A stretch of DNA of 15,209 nt from Candidatus Omnitrophota bacterium (GCA_028715315.1 JAQUSA010000009.1:1-15209); one strand, 5' to 3'; counted from the stretch's first letter, positions 1-7,340 are shown. The notes: generated from the letters alone by a model not told the origin. Made by a program: numbers and translations.

Positions 1-964
1 TGGGCGAATATGAGCCGCTTGTGACAACGCCGATCTCCGATCCGCCCTTCTCTACGGCGCAGCCCGTGCGCGGTATCGCCCTGTCGAGCATCTCGAACGC
101 CGCAAGGACCTCTTTCGCTCCGGCCGCCGAGCGCTCCGCTATCACTTTCTTTCCGATAAAATCCTTGTTCATGTCTACCGCCCACATCAGGTTAGTCTCG
201 AGCGGGGTCTTCGTCTCATCGGTATCCGTCCCGTATAGCGGACAACCCGCCTCTAGGCGCAGCGTGTCCCTTGACCCGAGGCCCGCCGGGATAAGGCCGT
301 AAGGTTTACCCGCCGCGAGTATCCGGCCCCAGACCTCAACACTCTTACCCGCAGGCACGAACATCTCGAACCCGTCCTCGCCTGTATAGCCGGTCCTCGA
401 GAGGAGCGCGTAATGGCCGCACACCTTAGTCTCGGTAAAATGGCGGTGTTTCAGGGCCGCAAGGCCGGTTTCTACATCGCACAGGCCCAATATTTTTTCT
501 GAGGCGGGGCCTTGTATCGCGATGCCGCCCAGGGAATCGTTTATATTTTTTATAACGGCGCCTTCGCCATTATGCGAGGCCATCCAGGCGAGGTCTTTTT
601 CGAAGGTCGAGGCGTTGACAATGAGTATATACCTGTCCCCGCCGGCATCGTAGATGAATACGTCGTCGAGAATGCCTCCGAGGTCGTTACAGAACGGGGA
701 ATAGACTATCTTTCCGGGGACGGCTTTGTCTATGTTGTTGGTGAATATCTTCTGCAGGAATGGCTTCGCGGCCTTGCCCGATACCTCGAGTTTGCCCAGG
801 TGCGAGACATCGAAAAGCCCCGCCTTCGTACGCGTGGCATTATGTTCCTCCATGATGCTGGTGTACTGTATAGGCAAAAGCCAGCCGTGGAAAGATACTA
901 TCTTTGCGCCGAGGCCTTTATGGGCCTCGTAAAGAGGGGTCTTCCTGTCTTCAGCGGAGTCCAT
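1..964 (-). CDS. gcvT: Aminomethyltransferase (glycine cleavage system T protein), 3' end cut by window
   Basis: T protein of the glycine cleavage system. It moves the methylene carbon of glycine, held as aminomethyl on lipoyl-GcvH, to tetrahydrofolate and releases ammonia. Translating the minus strand from the ATG at 964 gives 321 codons with no stop. The start reads MDSAEDRKTPLYEAHKGLGA, followed by family landmarks: FHGWLLPIQY, LFDVSHLGK, RTGYTGEDGFE, GLGSRDTLRLEAGCPLYG and finally GVVTSGSYSP, which lies in the C-terminal barrel domain. Family members are about 360 residues, so roughly 40 are missing beyond the window. The gene follows the acyl-CoA ligase gene in the same frame, separated only by two tandem TAA codons. 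No good Shine-Dalgarno precedes it (only GGA about 13 nt upstream), so it probably depends on translational coupling. The rest of the gcv cluster may lie to the left, which cannot be seen here. Identification is near certain. Confidence 0.96.
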   Translation of the reverse strand, partial: MDSAEDRKTPLYEAHKGLGAKIVSFHGWLLPIQYTSIMEEHNATRTKAGLFDVSHLGKLEVSGKAAKPFLQKIFTNNIDKAVPGKIVYSPFCNDLGGILDDVFIYDAGGDRYILIVNASTFEKDLAWMASHNGEGAVIKNINDSLGGIAIQGPASEKILGLCDVETGLAALKHRHFTETKVCGHYALLSRTGYTGEDGFEMFVPAGKSVEVWGRILAAGKPYGLIPAGLGSRDTLRLEAGCPLYGTDTDETKTPLETNLMWAVDMNKDFIGKKVIAERSAAGAKEVLAAFEMLDRAIPRTGCAVEKGGSEIGVVTSGSYSP

Positions 965-967
965 TTA

Positions 968-3085
968 TTATTTTTTTTCCAGGTCTATGCTTATTCTCGC
1001 GTCTATCGCTATCGAACCGCCCTTATCGTCCGCGGAAAATACCTTGAGCGGGTTTATATCGAGTTCCCTTATCATCGGGAAGTCGGTCACCATCTGCGAC
1101 AACCTCAGCAGGCCTTCCTTGATCGAATCTATATCGGCCGGCTTCTCCCCGCGCGCGCCCTTGAGCAAAGCTATGGATTTTATCGAATTTATCATCTCCC
1201 CGGCTTCGCGAGGCGTGATCGGCGCTATCCTGAAGGCGACATCCTTGAGCACCTCTACGTATATGCCTCCGAGGCCGAACATCAGCATCGGCCCGAACTG
1301 AGGGTCCCTCGTCATGCCGAGTATGACCTCCTTGCCGCCCATGGCCATCTCCTGGATGAGCACGCCGAGGATGTTCGCGTTGGGAACGGCTGCCTTCGCC
1401 TTCTTTACCATCTCGTTGAACGCGTCTTCTACCTGCTTGGCGTCCTTCAGGCCGACCTTTACGCCGCCGACATCGGATTTATGCAGGATGTCCGGCGATG
1501 CAATCTTCATGACTACGGGGTAGCCGGTCTTTGCGGAGGCAGCCACAGCTGCCGGAGCGTCTTTCGCGAGAGTGCTCTTCGGAATCCTGAACCCGTAGCT
1601 TTCGATGATGTCCCTGGCCATGTATTCCGGTATTTCCTTCTGCCCGGCCTTTATCGCTTCGTCTATGATCTTCTTAACTTTATCCTTATCCACCGGGAAG
1701 GACCTTACCTCTTCCTTCGGCAGGTCCGTCATGAGCTTGTGCTTGACCATTATGTCGAAGGATGATATGGCCCTCTCCGGGAAACGGTAGTTCGGTATCT
1801 TGTTGTCCTGCAATATTGCCACGCCCTTATCTACGAGCCTGCCTCCGATGAAACTCGCGAATATCGGCTTGCCGTCCCTATGCGAGACGAGCACATCGGC
1901 GGTCTCCTTTATCCTGCTGCTGCTCTGCGGCGTCAGTATGACAATTAGGCCGTCGACGTTCGGGTCTTTCAGAAGGCCGCCGACCGCGATCTCATACCTC
2001 TGGGCATCGGCATCTCCGACGACATCTACAGGGTTGTTCAGCGCCGCGGTCTTCGGCAGCGCGCCCCTCAGGTAATCCGTCGTATCCTTGCTCAACTGCG
2101 CGACCTTCGCATACTTAGAGCGCTCGACAGCGTCCACCGCGATTATTCCGGGGCCTCCCGCGTTAGTCAATATGGCCAGGTTCGGGCCCTGCGGAAGTTT
2201 CTGGTAGGAGAACGCCACGGCGTAATCAAAGAGGTCTTCTATGGTCTCGGCGCGTATTATGCCCGTTTGCGCGAACGCAGCGTCAAACGCGGCATCGGAG
2301 CCGGCAAGGCTCCCTGTGTGGCTTGAAGCGGCTTTCGCCCCGGCTTTGGAACCGCCCGACTTGCAGATTATAACGGGCTTCTTTGCCGTGACTTCCCTGG
2401 CGACGCGCATGAATTCGAGGCCGTCCTTTACATCCTCTATATAACCGAGTATTACCTTTGTATCCGGGTCGTCTCCAAGCGACCTGAGCAGGTCCGTCTC
2501 CGATATATCCGCCTTGTTGCCTATGCTTATGAATTTCGAGAAACCTATCTTCTCCTTGACCGCCCAGTCCAGGATGGCGGAACAAAGGGCGCCCGACTGC
2601 GAGAAGAAAGCTATATCGCCGGGCAGCGGCGAGATCGCCGCGAAGGAAGCGTTCAACAGCGACGTGGAACTTATAAATCCGAGGCAGTTGGGGCCGAGCA
2701 CCCGTATGCCGTATTGTTTCGCCGTCGAGGCCAGCTCTATTTCGAGCTTCTTGCCTTCCGGGCCAGTCTCCTTGAAACCCGCCGTTATTACTATCGCGGC
2801 CTTGACGCCCTTCTTGCCGCATTCTTTCATCGATTCGATGACGGCCGCCGCGGGTATCGCAAAAACCGCCAGGTCGACATCGTCTTTTATGTCCAGCACC
2901 GACGGGTAAGCTTTATTGCCCATGACTTCGCTGTCGTTTGGATTGACGGGATACACCTTGCCTTTATAACCGTATTCCTTTAGGTTAATAAGGACATCGT
3001 GGCCTATTTTGCCTTTTTTTTCGGATGCTCCTATGACGGCGACAGACGAGGGATCGAAGAGGTATTCCAGACCGGTTTTGCTCAT
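968..3085 (-). CDS. ADP-forming acetate/acyl-CoA ligase, alpha-beta fusion
   Basis: NDP-forming acyl-CoA synthetase (acd-type), which interconverts acetyl-CoA + ADP + Pi with acetate + CoA + ATP. This is the energy-conserving acetate step in many fermenters. The 705 residues contain the full alpha+beta set in one chain. A CoA-binding Rossmann domain spans about 8-135 (SVAVIGAS, VYPVNPN, VLGPNCLGF), followed by succinyl-CoA-ligase-like domains at about 150-450. The phosphorylated histidine is His256 in SSHTGSLAGSDAAFDAAF. An ATP-grasp_5 beta part covers about 485-705, with GYPVVMKIASPDILHKSDVGG (second candidate phosphohistidine His535), GGKEVILGMTRDPQFGP, FGLGGIYVEVLKDVAFRI and ELDINPL. No key motif is missing. 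The ATG at 3085 has AGGAAAGG a few bases upstream. Its own strong promoter lies at 3161-3189, and gcvT follows. Substrate (acetate, another acyl acid, or an aryl acid) cannot be decided from sequence. Protein acetyltransferase (Pat)-type homologues are excluded because no GNAT domain is present. Confidence 0.93.
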   Translation of the reverse strand: MSKTGLEYLFDPSSVAVIGASEKKGKIGHDVLINLKEYGYKGKVYPVNPNDSEVMGNKAYPSVLDIKDDVDLAVFAIPAAAVIESMKECGKKGVKAAIVITAGFKETGPEGKKLEIELASTAKQYGIRVLGPNCLGFISSTSLLNASFAAISPLPGDIAFFSQSGALCSAILDWAVKEKIGFSKFISIGNKADISETDLLRSLGDDPDTKVILGYIEDVKDGLEFMRVAREVTAKKPVIICKSGGSKAGAKAASSHTGSLAGSDAAFDAAFAQTGIIRAETIEDLFDYAVAFSYQKLPQGPNLAILTNAGGPGIIAVDAVERSKYAKVAQLSKDTTDYLRGALPKTAALNNPVDVVGDADAQRYEIAVGGLLKDPNVDGLIVILTPQSSSRIKETADVLVSHRDGKPIFASFIGGRLVDKGVAILQDNKIPNYRFPERAISSFDIMVKHKLMTDLPKEEVRSFPVDKDKVKKIIDEAIKAGQKEIPEYMARDIIESYGFRIPKSTLAKDAPAAVAASAKTGYPVVMKIASPDILHKSDVGGVKVGLKDAKQVEDAFNEMVKKAKAAVPNANILGVLIQEMAMGGKEVILGMTRDPQFGPMLMFGLGGIYVEVLKDVAFRIAPITPREAGEMINSIKSIALLKGARGEKPADIDSIKEGLLRLSQMVTDFPMIRELDINPLKVFSADDKGGSIAIDARISIDLEKK

Positions 3086-3160
3086 GTTGCCTTTCCTGAT
3101 TAGTTTAAATTTTGGGTTAATGAAGCCTTCTCAACAAATACGAAAAGGTGGGATAGGGGT

Positions 3161-3189
3161 ATTTTATTCTAAAAGCGGTTTTTTGTCAA
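3161..3189 (-). promoter_or_regulatory. Sigma70 promoter of the acyl-CoA ligase-gcvT unit
   Basis: On the minus strand, TTGACA (3184-3189) is separated by exactly 17 bp from TAAAAT (3161-3166). This is a full consensus -35 and a 5/6 -10 at ideal spacing. The predicted transcript starts near 3154, about 70 nt before the ligase ATG at 3085. The -35 box includes the TGA stop of the upstream receiver gene (3186-3188), so the promoter begins inside that gene. No hairpin with a T-run separates the two units, so read-through from upstream is also likely. Confidence 0.8.
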
Positions 3190-3542
3190 CCCAAAATGTC
3201 TTTTATTATCTGGACTATCTCTTCTTTCTTGACCGGTTTGTTTACGAATTTCGAGACACTCTTTTCTAGGGCTTTCGCGTAGGTATCCCAGTCCCCGAAG
3301 GCGGTTATCATCACGACCGGGAGGTCGGGAAACTCCTTCTTGGACCTCTCGAGCAGCACGAGGCCGTTCTCCCCCGGCATCGACAGGTCAGCGAAAACCA
3401 CGTCGAATTTGTCATTGCGCAGCGCCTTCATCCCGTCGGCCGTGTTCAGCGCGGTGGACGTCTCGTGCCCCTCGCCTTTTAACGTCTTGGAAAGCGCGAT
3501 ACCGAACTCCACATCATCATCGACTATGAGTATCTTGGCCAC
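3186..3542 (-). CDS. Stand-alone response regulator receiver domain protein (CheY-like)
   Basis: Single-domain response regulator of 118 residues, phosphorylated on aspartate by a partner kinase. It carries the acidic pocket Asp8-Asp9-Asp10 (ILIVDDD), the phosphoacceptor Asp52 (VVFADLSMPG), the switch Thr80 (VVMITAFGD) and the invariant Lys102 (FVNKPVKK). Nothing follows the receiver fold, so there is no DNA-binding or enzymatic output domain and it must act by protein contact or phosphotransfer. The start codon is GTG at 3542, preceded at ideal distance by AAGGAGG. An ATG two bases upstream (ATGTGG) is out of frame. The gene lies 14 bp after the membrane histidine kinase, its obvious cognate partner, in an operon with a glycogen debranching enzyme. 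Confidence 0.93.
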   Translation of the reverse strand: MAKILIVDDDVEFGIALSKTLKGEGHETSTALNTADGMKALRNDKFDVVFADLSMPGENGLVLLERSKKEFPDLPVVMITAFGDWDTYAKALEKSVSKFVNKPVKKEEIVQIIKDILG

Positions 3543-3556
3543 ATCTTCCTCCTTTT

Positions 3557-4762
3557 TCAGGCCGCGAAAGGCAGCCTTAATTTCACGATAGTCCCCCTGC
3601 CGGCCTTACTGTCGCAGGATATCCCGCCGCCGCACTCAAGCATTATATCCCTCGCTATATAGAGCCCGAGCCCGGTGCCTACATCCTTCGTAGTGAAGAA
3701 CGGCTCAAACATCCTCTTCTGGTTTTCCCTCGGTATGCCGGTCCCGTTGTCCTCCACGGCTATCTCCACTTCGTTTTTCCGGCGGCTAGTACTTATTACG
3801 ATACGGCCTCCGTCCGGCATGGCTTCGAACGAATTCCTGATAAGGTTCAGCAGCACTTGCCGCAGCCTGCTCTCCTCTATGGCCGCGTCCGGCAGGCTCT
3901 CATCCAAGGTTTTATTGAAGGATATGCCCTTGCACTGGCCTTCCTTCTCAAGGAACTTTATGAGCGACCCCACAACAGCGTTGATATTAGACCTCTTTAA
4001 ACCCGTCTTCGAACGCCTCATGAAATTCAGGTGGTCTTCGATGACATCGTTTATCCTGTATACCTCGTTTATTATGGACTTGACCAGGGCCTGCGCTTCT
4101 TCGGTATCCTTGCGTTCACATTTCTTTATCTCGTCGGAAAGCAGCTCGGCGCTGAGGCTTATGGTGCTCAGGGGGTTCCTTACGGAATGCGCGAGCTGGG
4201 CCGACATCATGCCCATCGCCGCGAGCTGCTCGGCATTCACGAGCTGGCGGTGCATGCGCCTCTCCCTGTCCGAAAGATAGCCCATCATGACCGAGAAGAG
4301 CAGGAGGAACCCGACGCGCAGCGAGAGGTCCGTCCAATGCATCGTATATAGGCAATTGGGGCACGAAAAAATATACGCCACCGACGATACTGCGGCTATC
4401 CAGATACTGCCTGCAAGGCCGTAATAGAACGACTGCGCGGCGGCGATCAGGAAATATCCGAGGGTAAAGGAAGAGTTCAGCCCTCCGGTCATCGGCACGA
4501 TAAGCGAAAGTAAGATAAGGTCGAGAAAAAATTCTACGAGGTAGATCTTCGAGGCCCTGTCCGGGAACCTGAATATGGCCAGGTATATGGCAAGGTTATA
4601 CACATAGAACGCCGCTATGATCGACAGGAACGCCGTCCTGTCGTGCGCGGATAAAGGGTGGTAGATGCCCCAAACCGTCGCGGCGGTCGCGGCCGCAAGC
4701 TTGACTATCGAGAACCCGAAATCGGTCGGGTTTATTCCGTTTACGCCTTTTACGGGTATCAT
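3557..4762 (-). CDS. Membrane-bound sensor histidine kinase
   Basis: Two-component sensor kinase of 401 residues. The N-terminal 165 residues are hydrophobic, with about five to six membrane helices (roughly 15-33, 44-64, 74-90, 98-112, 117-134, 148-163), and there is no large extracytoplasmic domain or recognised sensor fold. A HisKA dimerisation helix follows, with phosphoacceptor His192 (AHSVRNPLSTISLSAELL). The HATPase_c domain has an N box (LRQVLLNLIRNSFEAMPDGG, Asn306/Asn310), a G1 box (VEDNGTGIP, Asp338), an F box (FEPFFTTK) and a G2 box (GTGLGLYIARDI). All catalytic motifs are intact. A CPNC pair (Cys134, Cys137) sits at the end of a membrane helix and may be sensory. The start overlaps the stop of the debranching enzyme gene in ATGA (4759-4762), so translation is probably coupled. 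The receiver gene follows 14 bp downstream. The signal sensed is unknown. Confidence 0.94.
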   Translation of the reverse strand: MIPVKGVNGINPTDFGFSIVKLAAATAATVWGIYHPLSAHDRTAFLSIIAAFYVYNLAIYLAIFRFPDRASKIYLVEFFLDLILLSLIVPMTGGLNSSFTLGYFLIAAAQSFYYGLAGSIWIAAVSSVAYIFSCPNCLYTMHWTDLSLRVGFLLLFSVMMGYLSDRERRMHRQLVNAEQLAAMGMMSAQLAHSVRNPLSTISLSAELLSDEIKKCERKDTEEAQALVKSIINEVYRINDVIEDHLNFMRRSKTGLKRSNINAVVGSLIKFLEKEGQCKGISFNKTLDESLPDAAIEESRLRQVLLNLIRNSFEAMPDGGRIVISTSRRKNEVEIAVEDNGTGIPRENQKRMFEPFFTTKDVGTGLGLYIARDIMLECGGGISCDSKAGRGTIVKLRLPFAA

Positions 4763-6768
4763 TGCAGGTCTTCCTTATATATCCTTAGTATCTCCGCCAC
4801 GCTCCAGGCCTGCGATACGGCCCCCCTGGGATTATACGGCGGGTCGCCGTCGAATATCTCGGATATGGTCCCGAGGCCGGCATCCTTCAGGTGCCCGAAA
4901 AGCGGCGTCAGGAACCTCCTGGCCTCCTGCCTCGTATTGGGATTCCGGCCGTATACGTTGAGGTATGCGGAAATGAAATGCGCGAGCATCCAGGGCCAGA
5001 CCGTCCCCTGGTGGTAACAGGCGTCCCTCATCCTCTGGTCGCCCGAATATACCCCCCTGTAGTTCCTGTCGTTCGGGGAGAGCGAGCGCAGGCCGTAAGG
5101 CGTCAGCAGCTCCTTGCCGACTATATCGAGCACCTTCTTCTCCCTCTCCTTTCCGATCAGCCTGTAAGGGAGGCTTAACGCGAATATCTGGTTAGGCCTC
5201 AGCGTCCTGTCGACGCCGTCTTCGCTGACGCAGTCATAAAGGAATCCGCCTGCCTCGTTCCAGAAGACCAGCTCGAAACTCTTCTTAGCGAGGTTCGCGA
5301 GCCTCGCGCACTCGTGCCTGTATTTAAGGTTCAGCTTATCGCAGATATCCTCCATGATCCTCAATGAATTATACCAGAGCGCGTTCACCTCGACGGCCTT
5401 GCCGTTGCGCGGCGTGACGACCCATCCGCCTATCTTCGCGTCCATCCAGGTCAGCTGCACATCAGGGTCCGAGGTCGAGATCAGCCCGTCGCGGTCCATC
5501 TTTATCCCGTAACGCGTCCCGTTGATATAATATTTTATTATCTCCTCAAGGCAACCGAGAAGGTTCGACTCGACGAAATCGTAATCGTTCGTGTACTCGA
5601 GGAACTTATGGACCGCCCAGAAATACCAGAGCGAGGCGTCGACGCTGTTGTATTCCGGCTCCTTCGATTTTTCCGGGAACCTGTTAGGTATCATCCCCTC
5701 GTCGCAATACTTCGCGAACGTGAGCAGTATGTCCCTCGCCTCGTCGTACCTTCCGAGCGTGAGCGTGAGCCCCGGCAGCGACACCAGCGCGTCCCTGCCC
5801 CAGTCCCAGAACCAGTGGTAGCCGGCGACTATAGTAGGAAGCCCGTCCGCCCTCTTGACGAAGAACGAGTCGGCGCTGTTCGCGAGGCGTATCGCGATCT
5901 CATCATGCATGCCCACGGCCTCCGCTATCTCGTTATGGCGCAGGACCTCGCTCGATTCAAGGACTTCCACCGAACGCATCTTCCGCCCCTCGGTCGACGC
6001 GACTATATATGCCTTATCGCCTTCCTTGACGAGGAATCCGAGTTCTCCCGGGCTGTAGAGGTCCTCGTGGAACTCGAGGCCCCTCTCCTTCTCGCGCTGG
6101 TACTCGAACGACTTGTACCAATAGCCTGCCTGTTCGAAACGGTCCGCGTTGTTCGCGAGGTAAATTATCGGGGACTCGCCGTAGGGTTTCATCTTTATGT
6201 AACCGTCGAGGCAATCCACGCGCTTATTGAAACTGGAATTTTCTATGGATAGCCAATGGTAATCGCGCGCGGCAATGAGGGGCCTGACGAGAAGCTCGAG
6301 GTAACCGGGCGAACTCAATATCTTGTAGGTGATGACCGTCGTATTCTCGCCGCGAACCATGAATACGGCCTTCTCTATCGTAATATCACCGGCCCTGTAG
6401 GTGAATACCGGGAACGGGTCCAGGCGGAATTCATCGAGGTACCTGTGCCCCTCAGGATGTATTATGCCGGGGTATTTATTGCAGGAAAGGTTATGGCGGC
6501 TGCCGTCCTTCAGGACCAGCGTCTCCTCGAGCTTGGAGAGCATGACCATGCGCGAAAGCGACGGCCTTGCGGACGCGACGAGCAGGCCGTGGTAACGCCG
6601 CGTATTCGTGCCGATTATTGTCGACGACGCATACCCTCCGAGGCCGTTCGTCTCCGTCCATTCCCTCGATGTCGCGGCCTGGAAGTCGCCGCAGACGTCT
6701 TTCCCGAAACGGATCACTTCACCCGTTTTGGGGGGTGATTCCTTTAATTCATCGTTCACGACGGCCAT
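4759..6768 (-). CDS. Glycogen debranching enzyme (amylo-alpha-1,6-glucosidase, GDE_N/GDE_C type)
   Basis: Hydrolyses alpha-1,6 branch stubs in glycogen. The 669 residues (from the chosen start) have the bacterial GDE N-terminal beta-sandwich domain (about 20-270), with the signature REWTETNGLGGYASSTI...RRYHGLLVA at 35-65. An (alpha/alpha)6 GH133-type catalytic domain (about 300-665) contains HWFWDWGRDALVSLPG (318-333), SVDASLWYFWA (375-385), VEVNALWYNSL (459-469), HQGTVWPWM (586-594) and SEIFDGDPPYNPRGAVSQAW (636-655). The frame is open 39 bases further upstream, to an ATG at 6807. I prefer the ATG at 6768, because GGAG lies 5 bases before it and it is one base after the TGA of the DUF151 gene; the longer start would overlap that gene. 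The last bases overlap the kinase start in ATGA. Linkage to a two-component pair suggests, but does not prove, that glycogen turnover is under sensory control. Confidence 0.94.
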   Translation of the reverse strand: MAVVNDELKESPPKTGEVIRFGKDVCGDFQAATSREWTETNGLGGYASSTIIGTNTRRYHGLLVASARPSLSRMVMLSKLEETLVLKDGSRHNLSCNKYPGIIHPEGHRYLDEFRLDPFPVFTYRAGDITIEKAVFMVRGENTTVITYKILSSPGYLELLVRPLIAARDYHWLSIENSSFNKRVDCLDGYIKMKPYGESPIIYLANNADRFEQAGYWYKSFEYQREKERGLEFHEDLYSPGELGFLVKEGDKAYIVASTEGRKMRSVEVLESSEVLRHNEIAEAVGMHDEIAIRLANSADSFFVKRADGLPTIVAGYHWFWDWGRDALVSLPGLTLTLGRYDEARDILLTFAKYCDEGMIPNRFPEKSKEPEYNSVDASLWYFWAVHKFLEYTNDYDFVESNLLGCLEEIIKYYINGTRYGIKMDRDGLISTSDPDVQLTWMDAKIGGWVVTPRNGKAVEVNALWYNSLRIMEDICDKLNLKYRHECARLANLAKKSFELVFWNEAGGFLYDCVSEDGVDRTLRPNQIFALSLPYRLIGKEREKKVLDIVGKELLTPYGLRSLSPNDRNYRGVYSGDQRMRDACYHQGTVWPWMLAHFISAYLNVYGRNPNTRQEARRFLTPLFGHLKDAGLGTISEIFDGDPPYNPRGAVSQAWSVAEILRIYKEDLQ

Positions 6769-6769
6769 A

Positions 6770-7285
6770 TCACTCCAATCCGCCCTTTGTCTTCCCGCCT
6801 TCCTCATCTAACCTCTTGAAAAATTCATCGGGGTGCAGCTTCTCAAGTTCCCTCTCGAACGTCTTGACCTCATCCGCGGTTATCGGCTTGTTGATGACCG
6901 GGCACATATCCAGCACCTTGTCTTCGATGAATATCGGGGAATTCGTCCTGACCGCCAGCGCCATCGCATCGGACGGGCGGGAGTCTATCTCGAGGGTCTT
7001 ATCCGCCTGCCTGGCCACGATCTTCGCGTAATACGCGTTATCACGAAGGTCCGATATGACGACTTTCTCTATCGAACCGCCCAATGATTTGATCAGGCTT
7101 ACCGTCAGGTCATGAGTGAGGGGCCTGGCAAACTTTTCGCCTTCGAGGACCATCGCTATCGCCGCGCCTTCGTTTATCCCGACCCATATCGGCACGAGCC
7201 TCGAACCGTCCACCTCCTCGAGCGTAACGACATACTGGGCCAGCGGCGGGATGAATATAAGCGAGTATATCCTGGCAACTTTCAC
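6770..7285 (-). CDS. DUF151 / bifunctional nuclease family protein
   Basis: Protein of 171 residues matching the DUF151 (PF02577) family. Plant members are described as bifunctional nucleases; the role of bacterial members is poorly known. Typical family segments are visible: VVTLEEVDGSRLVPIWVG near 19-36, NEGAAIAMVLEG (38-49), RPLTHDLTVSLIKSLGG (54-70), and the hallmark IDSRPSDAMALAVRTNSPIF around 100-119. The C-terminus is a charged tail (KLHPDEFFKRLDEEGGKTKGG) without the UVR motif seen in some relatives. The start is GTG at 7285, preceded by AAGGAG at good spacing. An ATG overlapping it by one base (7287, ATGTGA) is out of frame and is followed at once by a stop. It is the first gene of the operon with the debranching enzyme and two-component pair. 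Its promoter is at 7332-7340. Confidence 0.9.
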   Translation of the reverse strand: MKVARIYSLIFIPPLAQYVVTLEEVDGSRLVPIWVGINEGAAIAMVLEGEKFARPLTHDLTVSLIKSLGGSIEKVVISDLRDNAYYAKIVARQADKTLEIDSRPSDAMALAVRTNSPIFIEDKVLDMCPVINKPITADEVKTFERELEKLHPDEFFKRLDEEGGKTKGGLE

Positions 7286-7313
7286 ATTACTCCTTCAGTC
7301 AGGGATCACTTTA

Positions 7314-7329
7314 GATAACTCTTGTTATC
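7314..7329. promoter_or_regulatory. Perfect inverted repeat at the DUF151 operon start site
   Basis: GATAAC-TCTT-GTTATC is a perfect 6 bp inverted repeat with a 4 base centre. It lies directly downstream of the predicted -10 box (7332-7337), so it covers the expected transcription start near 7325. It could be an operator or a small hairpin at the 5' end of the mRNA. It also falls within the transposase remnant, so chance or inherited coding sequence is possible. Confidence 0.4.
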
Positions 7330-7331
7330 AT

Positions 7332-7340
7332 ATTATAGCA
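7332..7340 (-). promoter_or_regulatory. Extended -10 promoter of the DUF151-debranching enzyme-kinase operon
   Basis: The minus strand reads TGC-TATAAT, a perfect -10 box (7332-7337) with the TGn extension (7338-7340). No good -35 lies 16-18 bp upstream, which is normal for extended -10 promoters. Expected start of transcription is near 7325, giving a leader of about 40 nt before the GTG at 7285. It is the only convincing promoter between rlmI and the DUF151 gene. Confidence 0.65.

Noticed and set aside
512..1765. Open plus-strand frame of 417 codons spanning gcvT and the ligase 3' end
   Set aside because: It is antisense to two well-recognised genes, has biased Arg/His/Tyr/Leu composition typical of shadow frames in GC-rich codon-biased DNA, and no domain or ribosome site.
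3086..3185. Terminator between the receiver gene and the acyl-CoA ligase gene
   Set aside because: No stem with a following T-run could be found on the minus strand; only the promoter is supported.
6769..6807. Longer N-terminus for the debranching enzyme starting at 6807
   Set aside because: It would overlap the DUF151 coding end by 38 bases, whereas the ATG at 6768 has GGAG at proper spacing and follows the DUF151 stop by one base.
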